From positions 1-17,821 of the forward strand of contig UQYH01000043.1 of the NCBI GenBank assembly GCA_900545185.1: a stretch of 17,821 nt of DNA. Reading direction: 5' to 3'. Position numbers and translations under genes: made by a program. The notes under the pieces were generated by a model. That model was not told where the DNA came from. It made no database searches and worked only from the letters and a program-made list of their open reading frames with translations. Below are positions 1 to 7,241 of the stretch, piece by piece; position 1 is the stretch's first letter, and each line of letters opens with the position of its first letter. The DNA is from an uncultured Eubacteriales bacterium. GTDB taxonomy: Bacteria; Bacillota; Clostridia; UBA1381; UBA9506.

Positions 1-1
1 G

Positions 2-373
2 GCCCAATATACATATGATATATTGGGAACATTATATAATTTATCAACAAACAAGATGATTTATTCAATTGAAAAAGGTGTGCCGGCAATGTTTGTTACC
101 GCAGATGGCAAGGTTATAACAACAACGAAGTCACTAACACACATAAAAGATTCGTTAAAACTAATTGATAAAAATACCGCTTCATCTAAAGATAAAATCT
201 ATCCGATTTCCGAATATGCGTGTGTTTATTTAAAAAACCATCATGGTACATATTTGACAATGACAATTGAAGAATTAGTTGAAAATGCAGATAAATACTA
301 TATTAATGCATATTATGATAAAGATTCTAAATATGGCGGATGCATTCGCATATTTGTCGTAAATGAAAAATAG
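2..373 (+). CDS. Hypothetical protein, 5'-truncated at the window edge
   Basis: I do not recognise this protein. The frame is open to the left edge and ends at TAG (371-373), giving at least 123 codons. The first possible internal start is a TTG at 23 with no ribosome binding site, so the real start probably lies outside the window. The product is soluble-looking, with no membrane segment or signal peptide, and rich in Lys, Tyr, Ile and Asn; it ends with the residues CIRIFVVNEK. Base composition is clearly more AT-rich than in every other gene here, with codons such as AAA, TAT, ATT and AAT dominating, which may indicate horizontal acquisition. It points towards the rpsR terminator and is not part of the neighbouring operon. 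The first roughly 27 bases form an inverted repeat, so the N-terminal residues are uncertain. Confidence 0.5.
   Translation, partial: AQYTYDILGTLYNLSTNKMIYSIEKGVPAMFVTADGKVITTTKSLTHIKDSLKLIDKNTASSKDKIYPISEYACVYLKNHHGTYLTMTIEELVENADKYYINAYYDKDSKYGGCIRIFVVNEK
3..27. repeat. Inverted repeat at the left contig edge
   Basis: The first bases form a perfect 9-bp inverted repeat: CCCAATATA at 3-11 and TATATTGGG at 19-27, with a 7-base loop. It lies inside the open frame of the first gene. It may be a real hairpin or dyad, or a fold-back artefact at a contig end. Since the other end of this window carries sequencing adapter, a technical origin should be considered. Confidence 0.5.
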
Positions 374-478
374 ACCGATCTATTAACAAAAAACTATTGA
401 TTTACTACCAATCACTCAATATTCCCCTTTGTACAGAATTGTACTATAGGATTTTATTGAATCATTGCACAATAATAC

Positions 479-517
479 AAAAAGCGGAATTTTCCCAATG
501 AGAAAATTCCGCTTTTT
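479..517. terminator. Bidirectional intrinsic terminator after rpsR
   Basis: A perfect 16-bp stem: AAAAAGCGGAATTTTC at 479-494 pairs with GAAAATTCCGCTTTTT at 502-517 around a 7-base loop. A-tract and T-tract flank the GC-containing core on both sides, so it can stop the rpsF-ssb-rpsR transcript on the minus strand and the left-edge gene on the plus strand. The rest of the 374-550 gap is AT-rich and shows only a short GTACA-N4-TGTAC dyad at 431-444. Confidence 0.88.
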
Positions 518-550
518 ATGTTGTATTGACTGCAACAACCCAACCGACTC

Positions 551-790
551 CTATTCGGAGGTAAAGGGCAACAGTGCAATATGTCTGGCGCGCTTAATTG
601 CTTCAGTCAGCTGTCTCTGATGCTTTGCGCACGTACCGGTGATTCTTCTGGGAAGAATTTTAGCACGTTCAGAAACAAAACGTCTGAGCTTAGCTACGTC
701 CTTGTAATCAATATAATCGATTTTATCCTGACAAAAGGCACAAACTTTCTTCTTGGCCTTTCTGGTTCTGTTCATCGGTCTTTCTGCCAT
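551..790 (-). CDS. rpsR: 30S ribosomal protein S18 (bS18)
   Basis: Small-subunit ribosomal protein that forms a heterodimer with S6 on the platform of the 30S subunit. The 79-residue product has the normal length. It carries the family core, with the KLRRFVSERAKILPRRITG stretch in the middle and AKHQRQLTEAIKRARHIALLP near the C-terminus. Three cysteines (CAFC near residues 17-20 and one before AKHQ) make this the zinc-ligand-like C+ form. The ATG at 790 follows AAGGAGG at a 9-base spacing. It is the last gene of rpsF-ssb-rpsR, 40 bases after ssb, and is followed by a strong terminator. The gene order is the standard bacterial one, so the assignment is secure. Confidence 0.97.
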   Translation of the reverse strand: MAERPMNRTRKAKKKVCAFCQDKIDYIDYKDVAKLRRFVSERAKILPRRITGTCAKHQRQLTEAIKRARHIALLPFTSE

Positions 791-830
791 GTGAAAACGC
801 CTCCTTCCGGCTTTAATTGAATCCGGTTAC

Positions 831-1271
831 TTAAAAGGGCAAATCCTCTTCTTCTACAGGGATAAAGCCATCAATATCAGATGATGGTGCCTGCGGAGCA
901 GCAGGAGCCTGCGGTGCGGAATAAGCCGGCGCCTGATAAGAGCCGACACCCTCGTTCTTACTTTGAGCAAACTCAACATCCTCGGCTATAACCTCGGTTA
1001 CATACCGTTTGTTGCCGTTTTGATCGTCATAAGACCGGGTTTGAATCCGGCCGTCTAAAGCAATCCGCATGCCTTTTGTGAAATAACGGCTGACAAACTC
1101 TGCCGTTTTATTCCAGGCAACACAGCTGATAAAATCGGCCTGCCGTTCCTCTCCCTGACGAGCAAAACGTCTGTCACAGGCAACGGTAAAGCTGACAACC
1201 GGTGTGCCGGACTGTGTTGTACGCAATTCGGGATCACGCGCTAAGCGGCCTACCAAAACAACCTTATTCAT
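831..1271 (-). CDS. ssb: Single-stranded DNA-binding protein SSB
   Basis: Binds single-stranded DNA during replication, repair and recombination, normally as a homotetramer. The product is 146 residues. The N-terminal OB fold begins MNKVVLVGRLARDPELR and continues through FTVACDR and DFISCVAWNKTAEFVSRYFTKG, ending near residue 105. A low-complexity Ala/Pro/Gln linker follows (about 110-133), then the acidic tip EEEDLPF, which is the partner-binding C-terminus of SSB proteins. AAAGGA lies about 10 bases before the ATG. The position between rpsF and rpsR is the classic arrangement and couples SSB production to ribosomal protein expression. Nothing is unusual. Confidence 0.97.
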   Translation of the reverse strand: MNKVVLVGRLARDPELRTTQSGTPVVSFTVACDRRFARQGEERQADFISCVAWNKTAEFVSRYFTKGMRIALDGRIQTRSYDDQNGNKRYVTEVIAEDVEFAQSKNEGVGSYQAPAYSAPQAPAAPQAPSSDIDGFIPVEEEDLPF

Positions 1272-1307
1272 TCCATTCTCATCCTTTCCGCAGCAAAAAC
1301 CCTTTGA

Positions 1308-1622
1308 TTATTTGCTGATCTTTCTCTTTTCTTCCTTTTTGATTACGATATCACGCAAAATACCGTCCGTAATACGGTAAATTCTTTCCAGCTCCTGCGG
1401 AAAATCAGGCTTTGCGCTGAACTGAATCAAAACATAGTAGCCTTCGTTTAAATCATTAATCGGATACGCCAATCTGCGCTTACCCCACTCGTCAACGGAT
1501 TCAATTTCACCCGCGCCGGAAATTAATGATTTGAATTTTTCAACCAAAGCTGCAATTTTGTCTTCTTCTAAAGACGCGTCAATGACAAATATTGTCTCGT
1601 ACTTGTTGATTACATCAATCAT
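1308..1622 (-). CDS. rpsF: 30S ribosomal protein S6 (bS6)
   Basis: Small-subunit ribosomal protein, partner of S18. I place the start at the ATG at 1622, giving 104 residues that begin MIDVINKYETIFVIDASLEED, because AAAAGGAGGTG lies directly upstream. The same frame stays open to an ATG at 1670, but that would put the ribosome binding site and a leader hairpin inside the coding region. Family features include KYETIFVID at the N-terminus, WGKRRLAYPI in the middle, and the strand EGYYVLIQF followed by RIYRITDGILRDIVIK. First gene of rpsF-ssb-rpsR, transcribed from the promoter at 1703-1731. Confidence 0.97.
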   Translation of the reverse strand: MIDVINKYETIFVIDASLEEDKIAALVEKFKSLISGAGEIESVDEWGKRRLAYPINDLNEGYYVLIQFSAKPDFPQELERIYRITDGILRDIVIKKEEKRKISK

Positions 1623-1647
1623 CTTTTTCACCTCCTTTTGGACTTTG

Positions 1648-1668
1648 GCTCTTTGCTCTGCAAAGAGC
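1648..1668 (-). promoter_or_regulatory. Leader hairpin of the rpsF operon
   Basis: A perfect 9-bp stem (GCTCTTTGC at 1648-1656 and GCAAAGAGC at 1660-1668) with a 3-base loop lies in the transcribed leader, about 7 bases before the rpsF ribosome binding site. No T-tract follows it, so it is not a terminator. Many bacteria autoregulate rpsF through an S6:S18-binding leader RNA. I do not see the conserved CCG feature of that motif here, so an autoregulatory role is only possible. Confidence 0.5.
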
Positions 1669-1702
1669 AAGGATATATATCATTACATGACATATCATTA
1701 TA

Positions 1703-1731
1703 AGTATAGCTGAAAATTTCCAATTTGTCAA
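1703..1731 (-). promoter_or_regulatory. Sigma-A-type promoter of rpsF-ssb-rpsR
   Basis: Reading the minus strand, TTGACA (1726-1731) and TATACT (1703-1708) are separated by exactly 17 bases. The -35 matches the consensus fully and the -10 at five of six positions. Transcription should start near 1696, giving a leader of about 75 nt before rpsF. Confidence 0.85.
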
Positions 1732-1782
1732 GCTTTTTTCAAAAATTCAGACAGCATTTCTGTTTTTTCAGCCAAAACTGTA

Positions 1783-3090
1783 TTAATTATCGTATAAATT
1801 ACGTTTATCAATCACGCGGACGGCTTTACCCTCGCTGCGTGTAATGGTTTTGGGCTGCACAAGCTGCACCTTAGCATAAATGCCCAGCATGCTCTTTAAC
1901 GCTTCTACCAGCTCGCGTTCCTTGGTTTCAATATCGCGCATGGTATCCGAGAACATCTCCGGTGTCATCTCGACCTGAACCTCCAGCTTATCACTGTTGC
2001 GTTCGCGGCTGACAATAATCTGATAATTGGCCGGATAGCCCTTGTTAATCAACACCGTCTCAATCTGAGACGGGAATACGTTAACGCCCTTAACAATCAG
2101 CATGTCATCGCTGCGCCCCATCGGCTTGGACATTTTGACAAAGCTTCTGCCGCAGGAACATTTTTCGCGCGTTAGCACACAAATGTCACGCGTTCTGTAA
2201 CGAATCATCGGGAAGGCTTCCTTGGTGATGGTCGTAAAGACCAATTCGCCCTTTTCACCCTCCGGCAGCACCTCGCCGGTGACAGGGTCAATAATTTCGG
2301 CAATAAAATGATCTTCGTTAATGTGCATGCCCGTTTGCTCGCTGCATTCAAACGCAACACCGGGGCCGGCAATTTCGGTTAACCCGTAAATATCATAAGC
2401 CTTAATGCCCAGCTTGTCCTGAATATCGCGGCGCATAGCTTCGCTCCAAGCTTCTGCACCGAAAATACCGCTCTTTAAGTGAATTTTATCGCGCAGGCCA
2501 CGTTCATGGATGGACTCTGCCAAATATGCCGCATACGACGGTGTACAGCACAAAATGGTCGATTCCAAATCGCACATAAATTGCAGCTGACGATCCGTAC
2601 TGCCCGATGACATAGGAAGTGTCAGCGAGCCGATTTTGTGTGAGCCGCCGTGGAGGCCTGCGCCGCCCGTAAACAAACCGTAGCCATAGCAAACCTGCAC
2701 CACATCGTCACGCGTACCGCCTGCGGCGGCAATGGCACGTGCACAGCAGTCCTCCCACAAGTCCAGGTCGTGTTGCGTGTAAAACGCAACAACACGCTTA
2801 CCGGTTGTGCCGCTGGTGGATTGTATACGTACTGCATCACTTTTGGGCACGGCTAAAAGGCCGGTAGGATACGCCTCACGCAGGTCATTTTTTGTTATAA
2901 ACGGCAACTTATGAAGGTCATCCACCGAACGGATGTCATCCGGCGTAACGCCCTTTTCTTCCATTAAATGTCGATAGTACGGCACGTTTTTATAAACATG
3001 CGCTATAACGTTAACCAGTCGTTCGTCCTGCATGGCGCGAATTTCTTCGCGTGATGCACATTCCACCTCAGGCTGATAATAATGTTCCAT
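1783..3090 (-). CDS. paaK: Phenylacetate--CoA ligase family protein
   Basis: Member of the adenylate-forming superfamily, phenylacetate-CoA ligase branch, expected to activate an aryl or arylacetic acid with ATP and CoA in the cytoplasm. With the start at the ATG at 3090 (AAGGA about 9 bases upstream; ATGs at 3096 and 3099 sit too close to it) the product is 435 residues, the usual length. Visible motifs: phosphate loop STSGTTGK (about 91-98), GIFGAEAW (208-215), YGLTE (235-239), YRTRD (298-302), a CSC pair, GRSDDM (325-330) and KGVNVFPSQIE (334-344). It is the last gene of the run, 20 bases after pgsA. No phenylacetate-degradation genes or indolepyruvate oxidoreductase genes are nearby, so the true substrate is open. 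Family assignment is firm, substrate is not. Confidence 0.88.
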   Translation of the reverse strand: MEHYYQPEVECASREEIRAMQDERLVNVIAHVYKNVPYYRHLMEEKGVTPDDIRSVDDLHKLPFITKNDLREAYPTGLLAVPKSDAVRIQSTSGTTGKRVVAFYTQHDLDLWEDCCARAIAAAGGTRDDVVQVCYGYGLFTGGAGLHGGSHKIGSLTLPMSSGSTDRQLQFMCDLESTILCCTPSYAAYLAESIHERGLRDKIHLKSGIFGAEAWSEAMRRDIQDKLGIKAYDIYGLTEIAGPGVAFECSEQTGMHINEDHFIAEIIDPVTGEVLPEGEKGELVFTTITKEAFPMIRYRTRDICVLTREKCSCGRSFVKMSKPMGRSDDMLIVKGVNVFPSQIETVLINKGYPANYQIIVSRERNSDKLEVQVEMTPEMFSDTMRDIETKERELVEALKSMLGIYAKVQLVQPKTITRSEGKAVRVIDKRNLYDN

Positions 3091-3110
3091 TTTCATCATT
3101 CCTTTTTTCT

Positions 3111-3635
3111 CTATTGCATAGATAAATATTTTCTGTTTTTCACCAAATAATCTGTTCCCGAAAGAATCGTCAGCGCAGCTGCCAGCCAAACGGCAAGTTC
3201 AATCCAAAGATTGGCACCGACAAAAAGTGCCAGCGTCAGCGCGATGAACTGCCACATGGTTTTCACCTTACCCCACATGCTGGCCGCAATCACGTTCCCC
3301 TCCGATGCCGCAGCAATGCGGATGCCGGAAACCAAAAATTCCCGTGCGGTAATAATAACAGTCACCCAGGCCGAAACCTCGCCTGTTATATTTAAGCAAA
3401 CCAATGCCGCCGTTACCAGCAGCTTATCGGCAAGCGGATCCATAATTTTGCCAAAGTTTGTTACCTGCCCATTTTTTCGCGCCAAATAGCCGTCCAGCCA
3501 GTCTGTGCAAAATGCCAGCACAAACAGCGCCGCCGCAATATACCGTGCATACGGTATACTCTCGGTCAGCATAAATATCATAAAAACAGGTACCAATAAA
3601 ACGCGCAGCAAGGTCAGTTTGTTCGGTGTGTTCAT
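3111..3635 (-). CDS. pgsA: CDP-diacylglycerol--glycerol-3-phosphate 3-phosphatidyltransferase
   Basis: Integral membrane enzyme that makes phosphatidylglycerol phosphate from CDP-diacylglycerol and glycerol-3-phosphate, the committed step to phosphatidylglycerol and cardiolipin. The 174-residue product starts MNTPNKLTLLRVLLVPVF at the ATG at 3635, preceded by AAAGGAG at 6 bases. The CDP-alcohol phosphatidyltransferase signature is intact: D45-x2-D48-G49-x2-A52-R53-x8-G62-x3-D66-x3-D70. Hydrophobic segments lie near 8-24, 30-44, 72-90 and towards the C-terminus. The start overlaps the rimO stop by 4 bases (ATGA at 3632-3635), indicating translational coupling. rimO-pgsA pairing is common in Firmicutes, often followed by cinA-recA; here paaK follows instead. 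Confidence 0.95.
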   Translation of the reverse strand: MNTPNKLTLLRVLLVPVFMIFMLTESIPYARYIAAALFVLAFCTDWLDGYLARKNGQVTNFGKIMDPLADKLLVTAALVCLNITGEVSAWVTVIITAREFLVSGIRIAAASEGNVIAASMWGKVKTMWQFIALTLALFVGANLWIELAVWLAAALTILSGTDYLVKNRKYLSMQ

Positions 3636-4984
3636 TGGCCGCTCCTTTCCGGGCATACCTGTCCGATGAGCTCGTACGTATCGGCATTTAAAATTTCAAC
3701 CTGTACAAATTCACCGGGCAAAAGCTCTCGTTCTGCCGCAAAATAAATTGTATTGTCCACCTCGGGCGCATCACCCTGCGTACGTCCGAAGTACATAAGA
3801 CTTTCTTCGTCATAGCCTTCTACCAACGACTCAACCGTTGTGCCGATTTTTGCCTGCTGCATTTCGTCACTGATAACGGCCTGTGCAGCCAAAATCTGTT
3901 CGGCACGTGCTGCTTTCACTTCGTCTGGCAATTGATTCGGCAGTTGTGCCGCCGGTGTACCCTCCTCTTGCGAGTACGCAAAAGCGCCCAAACGGTCGAA
4001 GCGCATTTCCTTAACAAAAGAAAGCAAGGCGTTAAACTGCTCCTCAGTCTCACCGGGGAAGCCGGCAATCACCGTTGTACGCAGCACCAAATTCGGCAAT
4101 TTCCTGCGCAGCTTGGCTAAAAGTTCTGTCAGTTGTTCGTGCGTTAAATGCCGTCCCATGCGTTTCAGCACGGCACTGTCACTATGCTGAATGGGAATAT
4201 CCATATAGGGAACCAGTTTTTTTTCGGTTTGAAAAACGTCAATCAGTTCATCGGTAATCACTTCGGGATATACATACAGCACTCGTACCCAATGCAGTCC
4301 GTCAATTGCACACAAGCGGCGCAACAACTCCGGCAAACGGTACGTGCCATATAAATCAATGCCGTAACGCGATGTATCCTGTGCGATCACAACCAGTTCA
4401 CGCACACCGCCTGCCGCCAAGGCCGCGGCTTCTTCCACAATATGCTCCATCGGGCGGCTGCGATATTTGCCGCGCAGCTTGGGAATAATACAGTACGTGC
4501 AGTGATTGTCGCACCCATCGGCAATTTTAATATATGCCATGTAGCCCGGCGTTGAAAGCATACGCACCTCTTCGGGCAATGCCTCATTCATATGACCGAA
4601 CAGCACAACCTTTTCGCCGGCATATGCACGCGCAATGACTTCGGCAATTTTGTGGTAATCCCCCGTACCGACCACCGCGTCAACCTCCGGCAGCTCTGCC
4701 AGAATTTCGTCATGATAGCGTTCTGCCATGCAGCCGCTGACAATTAAAAGGCGGCAGCGCTTTTCCTTATACGCAGCCATTTCCAAAATTGTTTGAATGG
4801 ATTCCTCTTTGGCCGTGTCAATAAACGCACAGGTGTTAACAATAATCACATCGGCTTCCTGCGGATCTGCAACGATCCGAAAACCCTTGTGCCCCAAAAT
4901 ACCCAGCATAGCTTCGGTATCGACCAGGTTTTTGGCACAGCCGAGAGAAACAATTCCTATATTTAATGCATTCAATGCAACCAT
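3632..4984 (-). CDS. rimO: Ribosomal protein S12 methylthiotransferase RimO
   Basis: Radical SAM enzyme that adds a methylthio group to a conserved aspartate of ribosomal protein S12. In the 450-residue product the N-terminal methylthiotransferase domain carries cysteines 16 (SLGCAKN), 52 (NTCAF) and 85 (SGCMAE) for the auxiliary iron-sulfur cluster. The radical SAM cluster motif is GCDNHCTYC (C158, C162, C165), and a TRAM-like domain occupies the last 70 or so residues. NLVDTEAMLG after the first cysteine, and the pairing with pgsA, favour RimO over the tRNA enzymes MiaB and MtaB. Start: the ATG at 4984 touches its AAAAGG box with no spacing. A TTG at 4975, 8-9 bases downstream and giving MNALNIGIVSLGC, is an equally good or better start. 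It needs iron-sulfur clusters, so it is oxygen- and iron-sensitive. Confidence 0.94.
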   Translation of the reverse strand: MVALNALNIGIVSLGCAKNLVDTEAMLGILGHKGFRIVADPQEADVIIVNTCAFIDTAKEESIQTILEMAAYKEKRCRLLIVSGCMAERYHDEILAELPEVDAVVGTGDYHKIAEVIARAYAGEKVVLFGHMNEALPEEVRMLSTPGYMAYIKIADGCDNHCTYCIIPKLRGKYRSRPMEHIVEEAAALAAGGVRELVVIAQDTSRYGIDLYGTYRLPELLRRLCAIDGLHWVRVLYVYPEVITDELIDVFQTEKKLVPYMDIPIQHSDSAVLKRMGRHLTHEQLTELLAKLRRKLPNLVLRTTVIAGFPGETEEQFNALLSFVKEMRFDRLGAFAYSQEEGTPAAQLPNQLPDEVKAARAEQILAAQAVISDEMQQAKIGTTVESLVEGYDEESLMYFGRTQGDAPEVDNTIYFAAERELLPGEFVQVEILNADTYELIGQVCPERSGQ

Positions 4985-4999
4985 CCTTTTCAGGCTTTG

Positions 5000-5359
5000 T
5001 TATTCAACCTCATCCTCTTGCGGCTCTTCGCCCTCTTCTGTTTCCTGCTTATCTTCGTCTTTGTCATTTTCTTCGGTTTCTTCCAGCATGCCGTGCTCGG
5101 CGGCCTCCAGTGCGTCTACCTTTGCCTGGTATTCCGCTTCACGAGCCATGGCCTGCTCTTTGGTTTCGTTCACAATTAAAATATCTCCGTCTGCAATTTC
5201 GCAAACAGCCTGTGTAATACTTCTGGCACCGTCCATGCTTTCCTCTTCCTTGCGCGCCTCATCCATAATATCACGTGCGCGTTTTGAAGCGGCAATCACT
5301 AAAGAATAACGGTTACCTGCCTTTTCCATTAAATCCATAATTGACGGATACAACATCAT
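5000..5359 (-). CDS. rpoZ: RNA polymerase omega subunit
   Basis: Small RNA polymerase subunit that helps beta-prime fold and assemble. The N-terminal part fits the family: MLYPSIMDLMEKAGNRYSL, then VIAASKRARDI, the usual conserved helix, and a second element around 46-64 (ARSITQAVCEIADGDI). At 119 residues it is longer than the usual 65-90. The extra length is a strongly acidic tail (about 92-119, nearly all Glu, Asp, Gln and Lys). AAAGGA lies about 10 bases before the ATG at 5359; a second ATG at 5356 is possible. It sits 54 bases after gmk, as in most Firmicutes. coaBC and priA, which often follow, are absent. Confidence 0.92.
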   Translation of the reverse strand: MMLYPSIMDLMEKAGNRYSLVIAASKRARDIMDEARKEEESMDGARSITQAVCEIADGDILIVNETKEQAMAREAEYQAKVDALEAAEHGMLEETEENDKDEDKQETEEGEEPQEDEVE

Positions 5360-5413
5360 CGTTTATCAATCCTTTCTTTTTTAATCCAAGCTTTATCATA
5401 AAAATGTTATATA

Positions 5414-6022
5414 TTATGCCTCAAGCGCTGCGCGAATGATGGCTTCGTTACGCTCTATCCGCATTTTTTCGGCCTCAATGATCGCGCTGAAGCGTTCTGT
5501 TGCTTTTTCAATGCTGTCATTTAACAATATGTAATTATATTTTTCAATATACGAAAATTCTTGTTTGGCGCGAGCCAAGCGTTTTGCAATCACCTCGGCG
5601 GCTTCCGTTCCGCGACCCGTCAGGCGATTTTTTAATTCCTCCCACGTCGGCGTCATCACAAAAATAAACACTGCTTCGGGATATTCGCTTCTCACCTGCA
5701 TAGCGCCCTGCACTTCAATTTCCAAAATAACATTACGCCCGGCAGCCAGCTGCTCTTCTACCTTTTCCTTCGGTGTTCCGTAATAGTTTTCGCAAAAGCA
5801 TGCCCATTCAATAAAACCGTCCTCCGCTATCATGGAACGAAATTTTTCTTCCTCCAAAAAGTAATAGCTTTGACCATCCACTTCTCCCGGACGCGGCTTG
5901 CGCGTGGTTGCCGATACCGAAAGCCACATATCGTTCCGCTTTTCCACAAGTGCATGACAAACCGTGCCTTTACCGGCACCCGATGCGCCGGATACCACAA
6001 TTAAAAGACCTCTATTCATCAT
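5414..6022 (-). CDS. gmk: Guanylate kinase
   Basis: Cytoplasmic enzyme that phosphorylates GMP to GDP with ATP, feeding GTP and dGTP pools. The phosphate loop SGASGAGKGT is at residues 11-20. GMP-binding and lid elements follow in order: SATTRKPRPGEVDGQSYYF, IEWACFCENYYGTP, ILEIEVQGAMQV and RLTGRGTE. I place the start at the ATG at 6022 (202 residues), since GGAGGAAGAGG precedes it; the adjacent ATG at 6019 is equally acceptable. The frame is open further upstream to 6049, but that would lie deep inside remA. It overlaps the end of remA by 11 bases, suggesting coupled translation. Confidence 0.97.
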   Translation of the reverse strand: MMNRGLLIVVSGASGAGKGTVCHALVEKRNDMWLSVSATTRKPRPGEVDGQSYYFLEEEKFRSMIAEDGFIEWACFCENYYGTPKEKVEEQLAAGRNVILEIEVQGAMQVRSEYPEAVFIFVMTPTWEELKNRLTGRGTEAAEVIAKRLARAKQEFSYIEKYNYILLNDSIEKATERFSAIIEAEKMRIERNEAIIRAALEA

Positions 6023-6284
6023 CCTCTTCCTCCTCCGGCAAAGCGTCATCCATATCGTTCATGCGATTGGCCACCGTTGTGGGCTGCACGGCCGAAAGCA
6101 CAATATGGTCACTATCCATAATAATGACGGCGCGCGTACGGCGGCCGTAGGTTGCGTCAATCAGCATGCTTCTGTCCCGCGCTTCCTGAATCATACGCTT
6201 AATCGGCGCCGACTCGGGTGATACAACCGCCACCATTTTATCCGAAGAAACAATGTTACCAAAGCCAATGTTAATGAGTTTCAT
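6012..6284 (-). CDS. remA: Extracellular matrix regulatory protein RemA (DUF370)
   Basis: Small DNA-binding regulator. In Bacillus subtilis RemA oligomerises and activates biofilm matrix and osmoprotection genes; the targets in this organism are unknown. The 90-residue product starts MKLINIGFGN at the ATG at 6284, with AAAGGA 7 bases upstream. The family core is very well kept: VSPESAPIKRMIQEARDR, LIDATYGRRTRAVIIMDSDH and LSAVQP. The last 15 residues form an acidic tail (ALPEEEEDDE), encoded partly in the overlap with gmk. The position between yicC and gmk is the conserved Firmicute location and supports the call. Confidence 0.95.
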   Translation of the reverse strand: MKLINIGFGNIVSSDKMVAVVSPESAPIKRMIQEARDRSMLIDATYGRRTRAVIIMDSDHIVLSAVQPTTVANRMNDMDDALPEEEEDDE

Positions 6285-6353
6285 GATTCGTTCCTTTCTT
6301 TTCATCAAAAGGTCAAAAGCTTTGTTTTGACCTGTCCGCGCCGTTTTGTTGTT

Positions 6354-7238
6354 TTATTCTATGTTTTGCAGCTGCTCTCTCAGCTTTTCAATTTCTGCCT
6401 TCATGTTAACCACACATTTGGCAATGGCCAAATCATTGGCCTTAGAACCTATGGTGTTCACTTCCCGGTTCATTTCCTGTACCAAAAAGTCCAGCTTGCG
6501 GCCAATGCCCTCTGCTTCATTTAAAATATTTTCCAGTTCTTCAAAATGGCTCCGCAGCCGAACGGTTTCCTCGCTGACGCACAATTTATCTGCCATCAGG
6601 GCAACCTCTGTCATAAAGCGCGATTCATCCACCGGCACATCGCCCAAAAGCTCCTGCATGCGTTCCTTCAGCTTTTCACCGTAAGCCGTCACCGTTTGGG
6701 GTGCCAGCGCTTCTACCTTGTCAAGCTCGGCCAGCACATTTTGGGCGCGCAGACGCAAATCCGCTGCCATTCTTGCACCTTCACGCTCACGCATGGCTTC
6801 AAAATCATCCACGGCTTTTTCCAAAGCATCTGCCACAATGGCCCAGGTTGCCTCCTGATCCTGCTCCTCCTGCCGCGTGATAAAAATATCATTAAAATGC
6901 GTCAGATCGGATAGGGTAATTTCACCGCCGATTTTGCAGGCTGACTGAATTTTGGTCAGCACCTCATAATAATTCTGCAAAAGCCCCATATCGAGCGATA
7001 CGGCTTTGTTTTGCGTTTCGTAGTTTTCGTAATACACCGAAACGTCAATTTTTCCCCTGTGTACGCGTTTGCCCACATAGGCTTTAATTTTATCCTCCAA
7101 ATAGCCGTACATACGGGAAATTTTAACATTAATATCACAGTATCTGTGATTCACACTGCGCAAATCCACCACAATTTTCTTTTGTGCATCCACGCTTTCA
7201 TAGCGACCGTAACCGGTCATGCTTTTAATTGTACTCAT
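6354..7238 (-). CDS. yicC: YicC/YloC family endoribonuclease
   Basis: Member of the YicC family, metal-dependent endoribonucleases implicated in small-RNA and mRNA turnover in E. coli and B. subtilis. The 294-residue product has the expected length. It opens with the family signature MSTIKSMTGYGR, followed by DLRSVNHRYCDINVKI and the N-terminal YicC domain to about residue 155. The C-terminal DUF1732-type domain carries ESRFMTEVALMADK and ends LDFLVQEMNREVNTIGSKAND, both hallmark stretches. The ATG at 7238 starts 3 bases after the mnmG stop; the AGAGGG/TTAGG region upstream is a modest ribosome binding site, so coupling to mnmG is likely. Gene order yicC-remA-gmk-rpoZ is conserved in Firmicutes. 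Confidence 0.94.
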   Translation of the reverse strand: MSTIKSMTGYGRYESVDAQKKIVVDLRSVNHRYCDINVKISRMYGYLEDKIKAYVGKRVHRGKIDVSVYYENYETQNKAVSLDMGLLQNYYEVLTKIQSACKIGGEITLSDLTHFNDIFITRQEEQDQEATWAIVADALEKAVDDFEAMREREGARMAADLRLRAQNVLAELDKVEALAPQTVTAYGEKLKERMQELLGDVPVDESRFMTEVALMADKLCVSEETVRLRSHFEELENILNEAEGIGRKLDFLVQEMNREVNTIGSKANDLAIAKCVVNMKAEIEKLREQLQNIE

Positions 7239-7241
7239 GTC

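Noticed and set aside
431..444. Small dyad GTACA-N4-TGTAC downstream of the left-edge gene
   Set aside because: The arms are only 5 bp and the site is isolated, with no promoter beside it and no second copy noticed.
1741..1782. Possible terminator between paaK and the rpsF promoter
   Set aside because: Only a 4-bp CAGA/TCTG stem with an internal loop and A/T pairs is visible. This is too weak to call, and read-through into rpsF remains possible.
4797..5309. Plus-strand open frame rich in Ser and Ala across rimO and rpoZ
   Set aside because: The composition is what the reverse complement of the acidic rpoZ tail would give; both genes underneath are secure.
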